Positions 42,623 through 51,520 of a stretch of DNA of 64,000 bases are shown here, piece after piece. Below the pieces are notes generated by a model, which had not been told where the DNA came from, made no database searches, and was given only the letters and a program-made list of their open reading frames with translations. The DNA is from Chondromyces crocatus (lineage in GTDB: Bacteria > Myxococcota_A > Polyangia > Polyangiales > Polyangiaceae). Numbering within the stretch: the stretch's first letter is position 1; each line of letters begins with the position of its first letter. The position numbers were made by a program, and so were the translations under genes. The stretch lies in assembly GCF_001189295.1 (NCBI RefSeq), contig NZ_CP012159.1:8115001-8179000 (forward strand). Reading direction: 5' to 3'.

Positions 42623-45600
42623 CACGCCTTCTCCACGTTGCAGACGAACGCCTTCCCCTCGTGGATCGACACATTCGGATCCCCGACCAGGGCCGACAGG
42701 TCGTTCACCACGTCCCCCGTCACCAGGCCCTGGTAGCCCCAGTGCCACGGCATCCCCACCTGGTGCACCGTCTTGCCGTCGATCTGGAGCGGCCGCATCC
42801 GCCGGGTCACCAGCGCCTTGGCCCGGATCGAACCACGCGGCGTGGAGATGCGCACGAAGTCGAGGTTCTCGATCCCGTGGACGCTGGCCAGCTCGGGGCT
42901 CAGCTCGACGAACAGCTCCGGCTGGAGTTCCGCGAGCCACGGCAGCCACCGGCTCATCACCCCGGAGAGGTGGTGCTCCGTGAGGCGGTACGTGGTCAGC
43001 ACGTGCGGGAAGCGCGGATCCTGCGAGACCACGAGGTTGTCGTCGCGCCGCCACATCTTCAGCACCGGGCTCGTCTGCTGCTTGTACAGCGGGTTCTGCA
43101 CCGGCGACTCCACCGGCTCGTAGTGGGTGGGCAAGGGGCCGTCCACCAGGCCCGTCGGCGCGAAGAGCCAGCCCTTGCCGTCGATCTTGAGGATGAACGG
43201 GTCCGTCCCCGCGTGGGCGTCCAGCCCGATCGCATCGGCCCGCGCGGGGGCATCCGGGCGCTTCGTCAGCGGAAAATCGGGCACGTCGTACCCCGTCCAC
43301 CGCTTCCCGTCCCACCAGACGTACTTCTTCCGCTCGCTCCAGGGCGTGCCGTCGGGTCGCGCGGACGCGCGGTTGTAGAGCACGCGCCGGTTCGCGGGCC
43401 ACGCGAAGGCCCAGCCGAGGTGCGTCTGCGGCCCCTCGGGCGGATCGGGATTGCGGCTCTCCGCGAGGTTCTTCCCGGGCTCGGGGTAGATCCCGCAGTA
43501 GATCCACGACGCGCAGGTCGTCGAGCCGTCGTCCTTCAGCTCCGCCGCACTGGCCAGGTGGCGCCCATCGGCCGAGTGGAAGCCGTTCACCTCCCGCAGC
43601 ACCTTGCGCGCGTCGGGCTCGTCCAGGATGCGCGAGCCCGGCTCGGGGTGATCCGCGTCGAAGTCCCAGACCAGGTTCTGGATGCCCCGGTCCCGCTCCA
43701 GCGTGCTCGCGGCGTAGCGCTGCTTCAGCCGTTTGCCGAGCTGCACCGTGAACCACAGATCGGAGCGGCAATCCCCGGGTGGATCCGCCGCCTTGGCGTG
43801 CCACTGCACGAGCCGCTGGGTGTTCGTGAAGCTCCCATCCATCTCCCCCACCTGTGCCGATGGGAACAGGAACACCTCGGTGCCGATCGCTTCCGGCTTC
43901 AGCTCCCCGCTCTGCACCTCGGGCGAGGTGCGCCAGAAGGCCGCGGTCTCGGTCTCGAAGTTGTCCTTCACCACCAGCCAGTCGAGCTTCGCCAGCGCCT
44001 TGCGCTGGAGGCGCGCGTTCTGCGCCCCGACGGCGGGGTTCTGCCCCATGGCGAACATGCCCCGCACCCGCCCCTCCATCATCGACACGGTCATCGGCAG
44101 GTGGGAATGGTCCCCGGCGATCTGCGGGTGCCATGCATACCCGAAGTCGTTCTCCAGCGTCGCTGCGTCGCCGTACATCGACTTGAGGTAGCTCACGATG
44201 AACCTGGGCAGGTTGGACCAGGTGCTCGCTGGCAGCGTCTCCGTCGCGATGTAGTCGGTCAGCGTCTCGTGCCGCTTCAGGGTCGACGGCGCCGGCATGT
44301 AGCCGTGAATGGAGTGATAGAGCGTCGGAATGTCCGTCGACCCCTGGATGGTCGCATGCCCCCGGAGCGCCAGGATGCCGCCCCCCGGCCGGCCGATGTT
44401 ACCGAGCAGGAGCTGGAGCATCGCGCAGGTGCCGATGAGCTGGGGCCCATAGGTGTGCTGCGTCCAGCCGACCGCGTAGCAGAACGCCGTCGTCCGGTCC
44501 GCGCCGGAGTTCGCGGAGATCGCTTCGGCCACCTTCAGGAAGATCTCCTTCGGGCAGCCCGTCACCCGCTCCACCATCTCCGGCGTGTACCGGCTGAAGT
44601 GGCGCCGCACCACCTGGAACACACAGCGCGGATCCTGGAGCGTCTCGTCGCGAAGCGGCGGCGGCTTCTTCATCGACCGCACCAGGTCATCGAACGGCGG
44701 CCCTTGGCGTGGTGGACGCTTGCCCTTCTCGGGCCCCTTGTCGGCCAGATCCCCACGCTTCGCCGGGTTCTCGCTCGCCTGCCCCGTCGAGGCCGCATCC
44801 CCTGCGCGGTGAGAGCCCGTGTCCCCGCTCGCGTACTGCCAGCTCGCCGTGTCGTACTCGCCGACGAACCCGTTGATCGCGTCCCCGTCGTAGCCGTGCA
44901 GGCCGGAGAAGACGCCTTCGAGATCCTCCGTGTCCTGGAAGTCCTCTCGCACCAGCGTCGCCGCGTTCGTGTAGTGGACGACGTACTCCTTGAAGTACTT
45001 CTCGTGCTCGATCACGTACCGGATCAGCCCACCGAGAAAGGCGATGTCCGAACCTGCGCGCAGCGGCGCGTGGATGTCCGCCATCGCGCTGGTGCGGGTG
45101 AAGCGCGGATCCACGTGGATGATCTTCGCCCCCGCGAGCTTCGCCTGCATCACCCACCGGAAGGCGACCGGATGGCATTCCGCCATGTTCGAGCCCTCGA
45201 TGACGATGCAGTCGGAATGCACGAGGCTCCCCGCATACATGGTGGCCGCGCCGCGACCGAGCCGGATCCCCAGACCGGGGACACTGGAGCTATGTCATAT
45301 GCGCGCCTGGTTCTCGATCGCCACCACCCCCAGACCGCGCATCAGCTTCTGCTGCACGTGGTTCCACTCGTTGTCCATCGTCGCTCCCCCGAGCGAGAAG
45401 ATGCCGAGGGTGTGGTTCAGCCGCTTGCCGCTCGGGCTGCGCTCCACGAACGTCTCGTCACGGGTCTTCTGCACCAGCTCGGCCACGCGATCCATGGCCC
45501 GGTCGAGCTCCCACTCCTCCCACTCCGTGGCGTAGGGGGCGCGGCGCAGCACCTTGGTGGTCCGGTTCGGGTTGACGTGGAGCTGGAAGATCGCGGCGCC

Positions 45601-45858
45601 CTTCGGACACAGGTTCCCCTGGTTCACCGGGCTGCGGACGTCTCCCTCGACGTGGACGATCTCGTGCCCCGCCGCGTGCACCACCGTCCCGCAGCCGACG
45701 GCGCAGTAAGGGCAGACGCTCGGGTAGGCCTTCGTGTCCTTGATCCGGAGGGCCTCGGCCCGCGCCGTCGCTGGCGCCAGATCGATCCCGAGCCCCACCA
45801 GACCGCCCAGCGCCGTGCTCGTGGAAACCCGGAAGAAGTCGCGCCGCGAGATCGTCAT
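42622..45858 (-). CDS. fdhA: Formate dehydrogenase catalytic subunit, selenoprotein
   Basis: A 1078-residue molybdenum or tungsten bis-MGD enzyme, oxidising formate to CO2 in the periplasm. A Tat signal (MTISRRDFFRVSTS) is followed by the [4Fe-4S] Cys49, Cys52, Cys56 and Cys84. Codon 188 is TGA (45297-45295), at the exact place of selenocysteine in ENQAR(I/V)UH; the frame continues HSSSVPGLGIRLGRGAAT and then reads IVIEGSNMAECHPVAFRWVM. A bacterial SECIS-like hairpin follows the TGA, so this is one gene and not two. A hydrophilic insert of about 45 residues (around 345-390) is unusual. AGGAGGGG precedes the start. Confidence 0.95.
45262..45297 (-). promoter_or_regulatory. Bacterial SECIS element in fdhA
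   Basis: Right after the in-frame TGA, the mRNA can fold with CCCC (45280-45277) and GGGG (45271-45268) around a GGUCU loop. Eighteen bases separate the UGA and the loop. E. coli fdhF has the same GGUCU loop at the same distance (recalled). SelB recognises this hairpin to deliver Sec-tRNA. The lower stem extends by U-A and a G-U pair. Confidence 0.88.
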
Positions 45859-45969
45859 GAGCCCCTCCTGCTCGGCAGCCTACCACGCCCCTCCCAGTGG
45901 GCGACGCGCTCGAGCGCGCCCCCGGTCTCGCCCCCCCAGGGCGACGTCCCCGCCCTCGCCCCTTGCTTC

Positions 45970-46011
45970 GCTACCGACCGAGAGCGACGCGCTACCGACC
46001 GAAAGCCACAC
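45970..46011. repeat. 21-bp tandem duplication over a stop codon
   Basis: GCTACCGACCGA occurs at 45970 and again at 45991, giving two 21-base units that differ at a few positions. The second copy contains the stop codon of the sorbosone dehydrogenase-like gene (45992-45994). The duplication lies in the gap between that gene and fdhA. Confidence 0.75.
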
Positions 46012-47383
46012 GCCAGACCGTGTTGCTTTGATCGTCCGTCACCAGCAGGGCCCCGTCCCGGGCGACGGCCACCCCCACCGGGCGACCCCACACGTCACCA
46101 TCGTCGTTCACGAAGCCGGTGAGGAAATCCTCGTAGTACCCCTCGGCCTTCCCGTTCGTCACCGGCACGCGGATCACCTTGTACCCCGTGCGCCGCGAGC
46201 GGTTCCACGAGCCGTGCTCCGCCGCGAAGATGTGCCCTCGGAACTCCGGCGGGAACTGCTGCCCCGTGTAGAAGCACATCGCCAGGGACGCCGAGTGCGA
46301 CTGGATCAGCACGTCGGGCACGATGACCTTGTCCCTCAGCGCCGGGTGCTTGCCCTCGTGGCGCGGGTCCTGGTTCTTGCCGAGGTAGAACCATGGCCAG
46401 CCGTAGAAGCCTCCCTCCTGCACCCGGGTCACGTAGTCGGGCACGAGGTTGTCCCCCAGCTCGTCCCGCTCGTTCACGCTGGTCCACAGCGCCCCCGTGG
46501 CCGGCTCGATCGCGATCCCCACCGGGTTGCGGATTCCCGAGGCGTACAGCACCTCGTTCTTCCCGTCCGGCGTGAAGGCCAGGATGCTCGCGCGGCGCTT
46601 CTCCGAGTCGTCGTCGGAGACGTTCGAGCGCGACCCCACCGACACGAACATCCGCTGGTTGTCCTTGCTGAAGGCGATGTCGCGCGTCCAGTGCCCCCCT
46701 CCGCCCAGCGCCTCGCCCCCCGACGGGATGTTGTCGACGATCTTCTCCGCAGGTCCGCTCGCCGCGCTGTCGCCCGGCCTGTAGGGATAGCGCACCACGC
46801 TGTCCGTGTTGGCGATGTACACGTGCGTCGGCGTCTCGGCGTCGGCCGGGTAGAACGCGAGCCCGAAGGGCTTCTTCAGCCCCTCGACGTACACGCTGCG
46901 GCTCTCGGCCTTCCCATCCTTGTCGGTGTCTCGAAGGACCTGCACGCGCCCTTCGCGGCTTTCCACCACGAACACGTCCCCGTTCGGCGCCACCTTCACC
47001 ACCCGAGGGTTCTCGAGGCCGCTCGCAAACTCGTTCGCGGTGAACCCGGCGGGCACCTTCGGGAGCGCCCCTGCAGGTCGATCCGCCTTCCTGGGGCGGT
47101 TCGACACCGACTCCTTCTCGTTCGGCGGTGGCAGATCGGCCACGGTGATCTTGCGCTTCACGCCAGGCGCGTCCGACGTCCAGTCCCCCATCGCCTCGGC
47201 GCCCGTGAGCACGATGTCGGTGCGCGCCGTCTGCCGAGGCTTCGCCTCCGTGGGCTGCTGGGGCTTCGTCTCCGCGGGCTGCTCGCTGCGCTTCGGAGAG
47301 CAAGCGGAGACCCCTCCCGCGAGCAGGAGGGCGCCCAGGATCAGACCTGGAACGGCACGTCCGTCATCTTTGCGCGGTCTCAT
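45992..47383 (-). CDS. Sorbosone dehydrogenase-like propeller lipoprotein
   Basis: A 463-residue lipoprotein with lipobox VSAC at about residue 28 and a Pro/Glu/Lys linker. The C-terminal 370 residues form the six-bladed propeller of soluble PQQ-type sugar dehydrogenases (GSDH family). Motifs are LENPRVVKVAPNGDVFVVES, GGHWTRDIAFSKDNQRMFVS, GIRNPVGIAIEPATGALWTS, GFYGWPWFYLG and a HGSWNRSRRTGYKV segment. It may oxidise a sugar or aldehyde in the periplasm with PQQ; the cofactor is inferred from the family. Start at 47383 chosen at the signal; the ribosome site is weak. It is followed by fdhA after 133 bp. Confidence 0.85.
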   Translation of the reverse strand: MRPRKDDGRAVPGLILGALLLAGGVSACSPKRSEQPAETKPQQPTEAKPRQTARTDIVLTGAEAMGDWTSDAPGVKRKITVADLPPPNEKESVSNRPRKADRPAGALPKVPAGFTANEFASGLENPRVVKVAPNGDVFVVESREGRVQVLRDTDKDGKAESRSVYVEGLKKPFGLAFYPADAETPTHVYIANTDSVVRYPYRPGDSAASGPAEKIVDNIPSGGEALGGGGHWTRDIAFSKDNQRMFVSVGSRSNVSDDDSEKRRASILAFTPDGKNEVLYASGIRNPVGIAIEPATGALWTSVNERDELGDNLVPDYVTRVQEGGFYGWPWFYLGKNQDPRHEGKHPALRDKVIVPDVLIQSHSASLAMCFYTGQQFPPEFRGHIFAAEHGSWNRSRRTGYKVIRVPVTNGKAEGYYEDFLTGFVNDDGDVWGRPVGVAVARDGALLVTDDQSNTVWRVAFGR

Positions 47384-47516
47384 GGCGTGGCCACATCGTT
47401 GCCACAAGGCTCTCCCCTGGTGCAGCCCGGAGAGCCCTGAACGCGGCACCGGGAGGCGCCGAAGTGAGACCTGTCAGCGGAGGGCTCCGCGCCCCATCTT
47501 GCCCCAGCATGGACAT

Positions 47517-47545
47517 GAAAAAGGCCTCCCGATCGCGAGAGACCT
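47517..47545 (-). terminator. Rho-independent terminator
   Basis: On the minus strand AGGTCTC pairs with GAGGCCT (seven pairs, one G-U) around a ten-base loop, and the second arm runs straight into a run of T. It lies 54 bases after the stop of the 75-residue gene and before the sorbosone dehydrogenase-like gene, so it ends the small gene's transcript. Confidence 0.7.
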
Positions 47546-47598
47546 CCTCCGTGCGACACCTCGACGGACTCGGGTGTCCCGACCTGCCCAGCACACCG

Positions 47599-47826
47599 TC
47601 AACGATGGATCGTGACGGCCCCCGGGCTGATGAACGACGAACCGGTCGAAGCCGGCGAGATCACCGCATCCTGATGGTGACGGTGCCCCTCGTGCTCCTC
47701 CTCCTCGCGCGACTCCGCGTCCGTGCGGGAGACGTCCGGCTTCGACGGCGGCTTGGACGGCTTCTTGTTGCGGCTCGGAGGCACACGAGGATTTTCATCG
47801 ACGGACTTCCTGAGACTCTCGGCCAT
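47599..47826 (-). CDS. Small charged disordered protein
   Basis: A 75-residue hydrophilic protein beginning MAESLRKSVDENPRVPPSRN. A Lys/Pro-rich stretch (KKPSKPPSKP), an acidic patch (ESREEEEHEGH) and a His cluster follow. No fold is expected. The start at 47826 has a near-perfect AAAGGAG site eight bases upstream, and a good terminator lies downstream, so it is probably a real, strongly translated monocistronic gene. Function unknown. Confidence 0.68.
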   Translation of the reverse strand: MAESLRKSVDENPRVPPSRNKKPSKPPSKPDVSRTDAESREEEEHEGHRHHQDAVISPASTGSSFISPGAVTIHR

Positions 47827-48011
47827 GGCGACATCTCCTTTCATACCGTGCAGGAACACGGCTCTCGATTGTCGGTGTTGCAGGCATCGGGCCATCCTCG
47901 TCCGGATACCCCGCTGACCCGGAAGCAGCCAACGACCGGACGACACGGCTTGCATGGAGCAGGCAGCCGGCAAAGGAGACCGAACCATCACAACCAGCCT
48001 ATGCTCGGGCC

Positions 48012-48944
48012 GTGCCACCTCGTCGCATCGTCTCCTTGCTCCCCTCCGCCACGGAAATCGTGTGCCTCCTCGGCGCCACGGACGCGCTCGTCGGCATCTC
48101 CCACGAGTGCGACTTCCCCGAAGCGATCCGCGATCGCCCCGTGCTCACCAGCGCTCGCGTGCTCTCCACCGGATCGAGCCGCGCCATCGATGCCGCAGTG
48201 CGTGACGTCGTCCGCGATGCGCTGAGCCTCTATACCGTCGACCAGGCGCGCCTCGCCGCCCTCTCCCCCGATGTGATCGTCACCCAGGATCTGTGCGAGG
48301 TCTGCGCGGTCTCCCTCGACGACGTCCGCAGCGCCGTCGCTCGCCTCGCGCACCGCGAGGAGGTGTGCATCGTGAGCCTCACGCCGACCCGCCTCGACGA
48401 CATCCTCGACGACATCGAGACCGTCGCCGCCGCCCTGGATCGAAGCGAGCACGGCCGCGCTGCCCGTACCGCGCTGAAAACGCGCATCGAGCACATCACC
48501 CACCGCGCGTCGCAAGCCCCCTTGCGCCCGCGCGTGGTCTCCGTGGAATGGCTGGAGCCCATCATGCTCGGCGGCCTCTGGATGCCCGAGCTCATCGAGC
48601 GCGCTGGAGGCCTCCCCGTCGGCGTGAGAACGGGCGAACCGGCCCCGACCCTCACCCCGGAGGCGCTAAAGCAGCTCGCCCCCGACGTGATGCTCGTGAA
48701 GCCCTGCGGCTTCTCCCTCGACCGCGCCCTGGCGGAGCGGGACCTCATCACCCGCACCCTCCAGCCAGCGCTCTCCCCGGGCGGGCGCCTCGTCGTCACC
48801 GACGGCAACGCCTTCTTCAACCGCCCTGGCCCCCGCATCGTCGAGTCGCTGGAGATCCTGGCCGCTTGCGTGCATCCCGAGCTCTTCCCGGACTTCGCGC
48901 AGAAGCACGCCGCGGCGCTTCACCCGCTCGACGGCAGCGAGTGA
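48012..48944 (+). CDS. Cobalamin/siderophore-binding-like protein without signal peptide
   Basis: A 310-residue protein of the type III periplasmic-binding fold (BtuF/FhuD group). Motifs are RIVSLLPSATEIVCLLGATD, VGISHECDFP, LSPDVIVTQDLCEVCAV, VVSVEWLEPIMLGGLWMPEL and LAPDVMLVKPCGFS. Export signals are absent: the GTG start at 48012 leads straight into the first strand. Many such signal-less cobalamin-binding proteins exist in bacteria, perhaps cytoplasmic sensors or chaperones. No BtuCD transporter or B12 riboswitch is seen nearby. Confidence 0.88.
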   Translation: MPPRRIVSLLPSATEIVCLLGATDALVGISHECDFPEAIRDRPVLTSARVLSTGSSRAIDAAVRDVVRDALSLYTVDQARLAALSPDVIVTQDLCEVCAVSLDDVRSAVARLAHREEVCIVSLTPTRLDDILDDIETVAAALDRSEHGRAARTALKTRIEHITHRASQAPLRPRVVSVEWLEPIMLGGLWMPELIERAGGLPVGVRTGEPAPTLTPEALKQLAPDVMLVKPCGFSLDRALAERDLITRTLQPALSPGGRLVVTDGNAFFNRPGPRIVESLEILAACVHPELFPDFAQKHAAALHPLDGSE

Positions 48945-48961
48945 AGCCCGAAGCGCGCGCA

Positions 48962-51520
48962 TCACTCGATGGCGATGACGCTGGGCCCCGCCGAGAGCCC
49001 CACGCCCTGGAGCCGCGTGTCCGCATGCCAGGTGCTCCCGTCGAACACCGAGTACCACAGCTCGCCATTGTCGCCGTGCCCCTGGTGGAAGCAGTACAGC
49101 TTGCCGTCGAACACCACCGCCGACGGGCTGTCCGACATCCCTACCCGCTCCACCTTCGTGTCGCCCAGCCAGCGATTGCCGTCGAACACCGAGTACCACA
49201 GCTCGCCGCAATTGCCGTACCCCTCGTGGAAGCAGTACAGCTTGCCGTTGTACACCGCCGCCGACGGGCTCGACGACATCCCCACGTGCTGGACCTTCGT
49301 GTCGCCCAGCCAGCGATTGCCGTCGAACACCGAGTACCACAGCTCCCCGTTGTCGCCGTGCCCCTGGTGGAAGCAGTACAGCTTGCCGTTGAACACCACC
49401 GCCGACGGGCTCGACGACATCCCCACGTGCTGGACCTTCGTGGCACCCAGCCAGCGATTGCCGTCGAACACCGAGTACCAGAGCTCTCCGCAATTACCGC
49501 CCCCCTGGTGGAAGCAGTACAGCTTGCCGTTGAACACCACCGCCGACGGGCTCGACGACATCCCCACGTGCTGGACCTTCGTGTCGCCCAGCCAGCGATT
49601 GCCGTCGAACACGTTGTACCAGAGCTCGCCACAGTCACCGTACCCCTGGTGAAAGCAGTAGATCTGACCATTGAACCGCACCGCCGACGGGCTGTCCGAC
49701 ATCCCCACGTGCGGGATCTGTGCGTCCCTCGACCACTGAGTGCCGTCAGAGAAAGTCCGCCAGAGCTCCCCGCCATCCTTCTGACCCTGATAGAACGTGA
49801 TCAGCCCTCGACCGGGTAGCCACGGCGGCGAGACCGACTCGTCGTCCCCCGACCAGGTCGCATTCCAGCTCCCTTTCCTCGCTGGTCCCTCGGGCCCGCT
49901 CTCACTGAAGATGTCCTTGGGGAGGCTGTTGACGATCTTCTCGAGCGCCCCCTTGATCGGCTCGGGAACCCCACCGAACGAAGGTCGAAGGAGCTGCCCG
50001 ATCTTGCCCCAGCGCCCGGTGAAATCGAGCCACTTCGGCGGAGGAAACACGGTGGGTGACAGGTAGTTGGCGCAGAGGATCTGGCATTTCCCGATGAAGT
50101 CTTTCGACCTCCCTCGGCTCGTGTCGTTCCGGAGCCCCACGTCATACAGCTTGGAGACATGGGAGCGAGGGTGGATGTTCGAATCTGCGCGCGGATAGCA
50201 GGCGTGGCCATTGAGAGACGAATAGACCACCGGCCTCCCCCGCTCCCACTCGAGGTCCTGCGCAGGCTGCCCGAACCACGTCCCCCCGGCGTGCTGTGAC
50301 ATGTAGACGCTCTCCAGCGCCATCGTGTCGCGGACGAAGCGGAACGTCACGTGCTCCCAGTCCCCCTCGTGGCGCCCGAAAGGGGCCAGGGACAGGTGGT
50401 CCTTGAAGGGGAATGCCTTGGCCGTGGCGTGCCCGTTGTACGGGTAGAAGAACCAGTACTGAAGATCGAGGTACTGACCTTCTCCGTTGAGCTTCACCCG
50501 CACCAGCGCCTCGGCTTCGTCGAGGTTCCCGGCGCGCTTGTCCTGGGGCACCGTGAGATAGACCTTGTCCTTGGCATCGGGGTGGGTGGGCAGGTTGGCC
50601 GCCTGACCCCGGAGCGCGCTCGACGTCCCGGTGTCGACCTGGAACATCGTCGCCTCGTCGAGAAATCGCTGGGGGGAGCCGACCACGTACGGCTCTTCGG
50701 GATGGAAGAAGAGCGTCGGCGCATAGCGCTGGACCAGCTCCCGGATCTGTCGCGCCCCCAGCGCCTCGATCACCCGCCACCGCTCCCACTCTTGCACGTG
50801 GCCGACCGTGTACACGCTCCCATCGGGCCGTGCGCCCAGGTTCAGCCCGTGCTGTGCCGAGACGATGGCGAACGCACCTTGGCCGGCGGCCTTGATCCTC
50901 CAGCGCTCCCACTCGGCTCGGTTCTCCGTCGTGTAAACGGCGCCATCCGCCTTCGAGCCGAGCAGCCGCCCGTGAGGATTCACGAGGTAGTACTGCCCAT
51001 CACCCGCACTTTCGAGGGTCCACGTCTCCCAGAATGGCCTGATCTTGGAGGCGGAGAGGCCACCGTCGGGTGCGGCGACCAGCCTGGTTCGATGCTCCGC
51101 ATTGGCGAAAACGACGCTCTTGCCGAGGAGCGTCGCCGTCGCCACCGACCACTTCTCCCAGGCTTGCACGTGACCGGCCATGAACAGGCTCCCGTCGGGC
51201 CTCGCGCTCAGGTTCGTCTTGTGCTCCGCCGAGGTGATCGCCACCGCGCCCTGATCCACCCCGGTGATCCGCCACCGCTCCCACTCGAGCCGGTTCGACG
51301 ACAGGTAGACCGAGCCATCCGGCCGAGCGCCGAGCTGCAACCCGTGCTCGCTCACCAGATAGACGAGCCCATTTCCGGCATCGTCCACCGTCCAGGAGAA
51401 CTGCGCGCCGTACGACTCGGCGCGCGCTTGGACGCCGCCGTCGCTTCGAGCCCCGAGGGAGGTGCGGTGCTCCGCGTTGACGACCGTGATCATCTGACCC
51501 ACGTACTGGGATTGAGACAT
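48962..51520 (-). CDS. Fascin-like / Vps62 / propeller-repeat protein
   Basis: An 852-residue protein with three parts. Residues about 1-260 are beta-trefoil, fascin-like repeats (HGLQLGARPDGSVYLSSNRL; AEHKTNLSARPDGSLF). Residues about 265-560 match Vps62/DUF946: YAPTLFFHPEEPYVVGSP, YWFFYPYNGHA, GRHEGDWEHVTFRF and VVYSSLNGHACYPRADSN. Residues 584-852 are six 47-residue repeats (GELWYSVFDGNRWLGDTKVQ then HVGMSSSPSAVVFNGKLYCF) forming a lectin-like propeller. No signal peptide is visible. Vps62-like domains and fascin trefoils occur in secreted bacterial proteins and toxins, so a role against other cells is possible but unproven. Confidence 0.82.
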   Translation of the reverse strand: MSQSQYVGQMITVVNAEHRTSLGARSDGGVQARAESYGAQFSWTVDDAGNGLVYLVSEHGLQLGARPDGSVYLSSNRLEWERWRITGVDQGAVAITSAEHKTNLSARPDGSLFMAGHVQAWEKWSVATATLLGKSVVFANAEHRTRLVAAPDGGLSASKIRPFWETWTLESAGDGQYYLVNPHGRLLGSKADGAVYTTENRAEWERWRIKAAGQGAFAIVSAQHGLNLGARPDGSVYTVGHVQEWERWRVIEALGARQIRELVQRYAPTLFFHPEEPYVVGSPQRFLDEATMFQVDTGTSSALRGQAANLPTHPDAKDKVYLTVPQDKRAGNLDEAEALVRVKLNGEGQYLDLQYWFFYPYNGHATAKAFPFKDHLSLAPFGRHEGDWEHVTFRFVRDTMALESVYMSQHAGGTWFGQPAQDLEWERGRPVVYSSLNGHACYPRADSNIHPRSHVSKLYDVGLRNDTSRGRSKDFIGKCQILCANYLSPTVFPPPKWLDFTGRWGKIGQLLRPSFGGVPEPIKGALEKIVNSLPKDIFSESGPEGPARKGSWNATWSGDDESVSPPWLPGRGLITFYQGQKDGGELWRTFSDGTQWSRDAQIPHVGMSDSPSAVRFNGQIYCFHQGYGDCGELWYNVFDGNRWLGDTKVQHVGMSSSPSAVVFNGKLYCFHQGGGNCGELWYSVFDGNRWLGATKVQHVGMSSSPSAVVFNGKLYCFHQGHGDNGELWYSVFDGNRWLGDTKVQHVGMSSSPSAAVYNGKLYCFHEGYGNCGELWYSVFDGNRWLGDTKVERVGMSDSPSAVVFDGKLYCFHQGHGDNGELWYSVFDGSTWHADTRLQGVGLSAGPSVIAIE
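48965..49771. repeat. Six 141-bp intragenic repeats
   Basis: Codons 584-852 of the fascin/Vps62 protein are built of six copies of a 141-base unit, the last one cut short. The middle copies are almost the same at the DNA level (for example the segment coding WYSVFDGNRWLGDTKV), which suggests recent duplication or gene conversion. Copy number may vary between strains. Confidence 0.88.

Noticed and set aside
45240-45297. fdhA as a frameshifted or nonsense pseudogene
   Set aside because: The frame is the same on both sides of one TGA, located exactly at the selenocysteine site, with a SECIS hairpin after it.
42661-46122. Very long plus-strand open frame (over 1100 codons) antisense to fdhA
   Set aside because: It is Arg/Pro/His-rich, has no recognisable domain and mirrors codon bias of the minus-strand FDH genes; typical high-GC antisense shadow.
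47827-48011. Cobalamin riboswitch before the BtuF-like gene
   Set aside because: No B12-box-like conserved sequence or suitable fold could be recognised in the 185-base gap.
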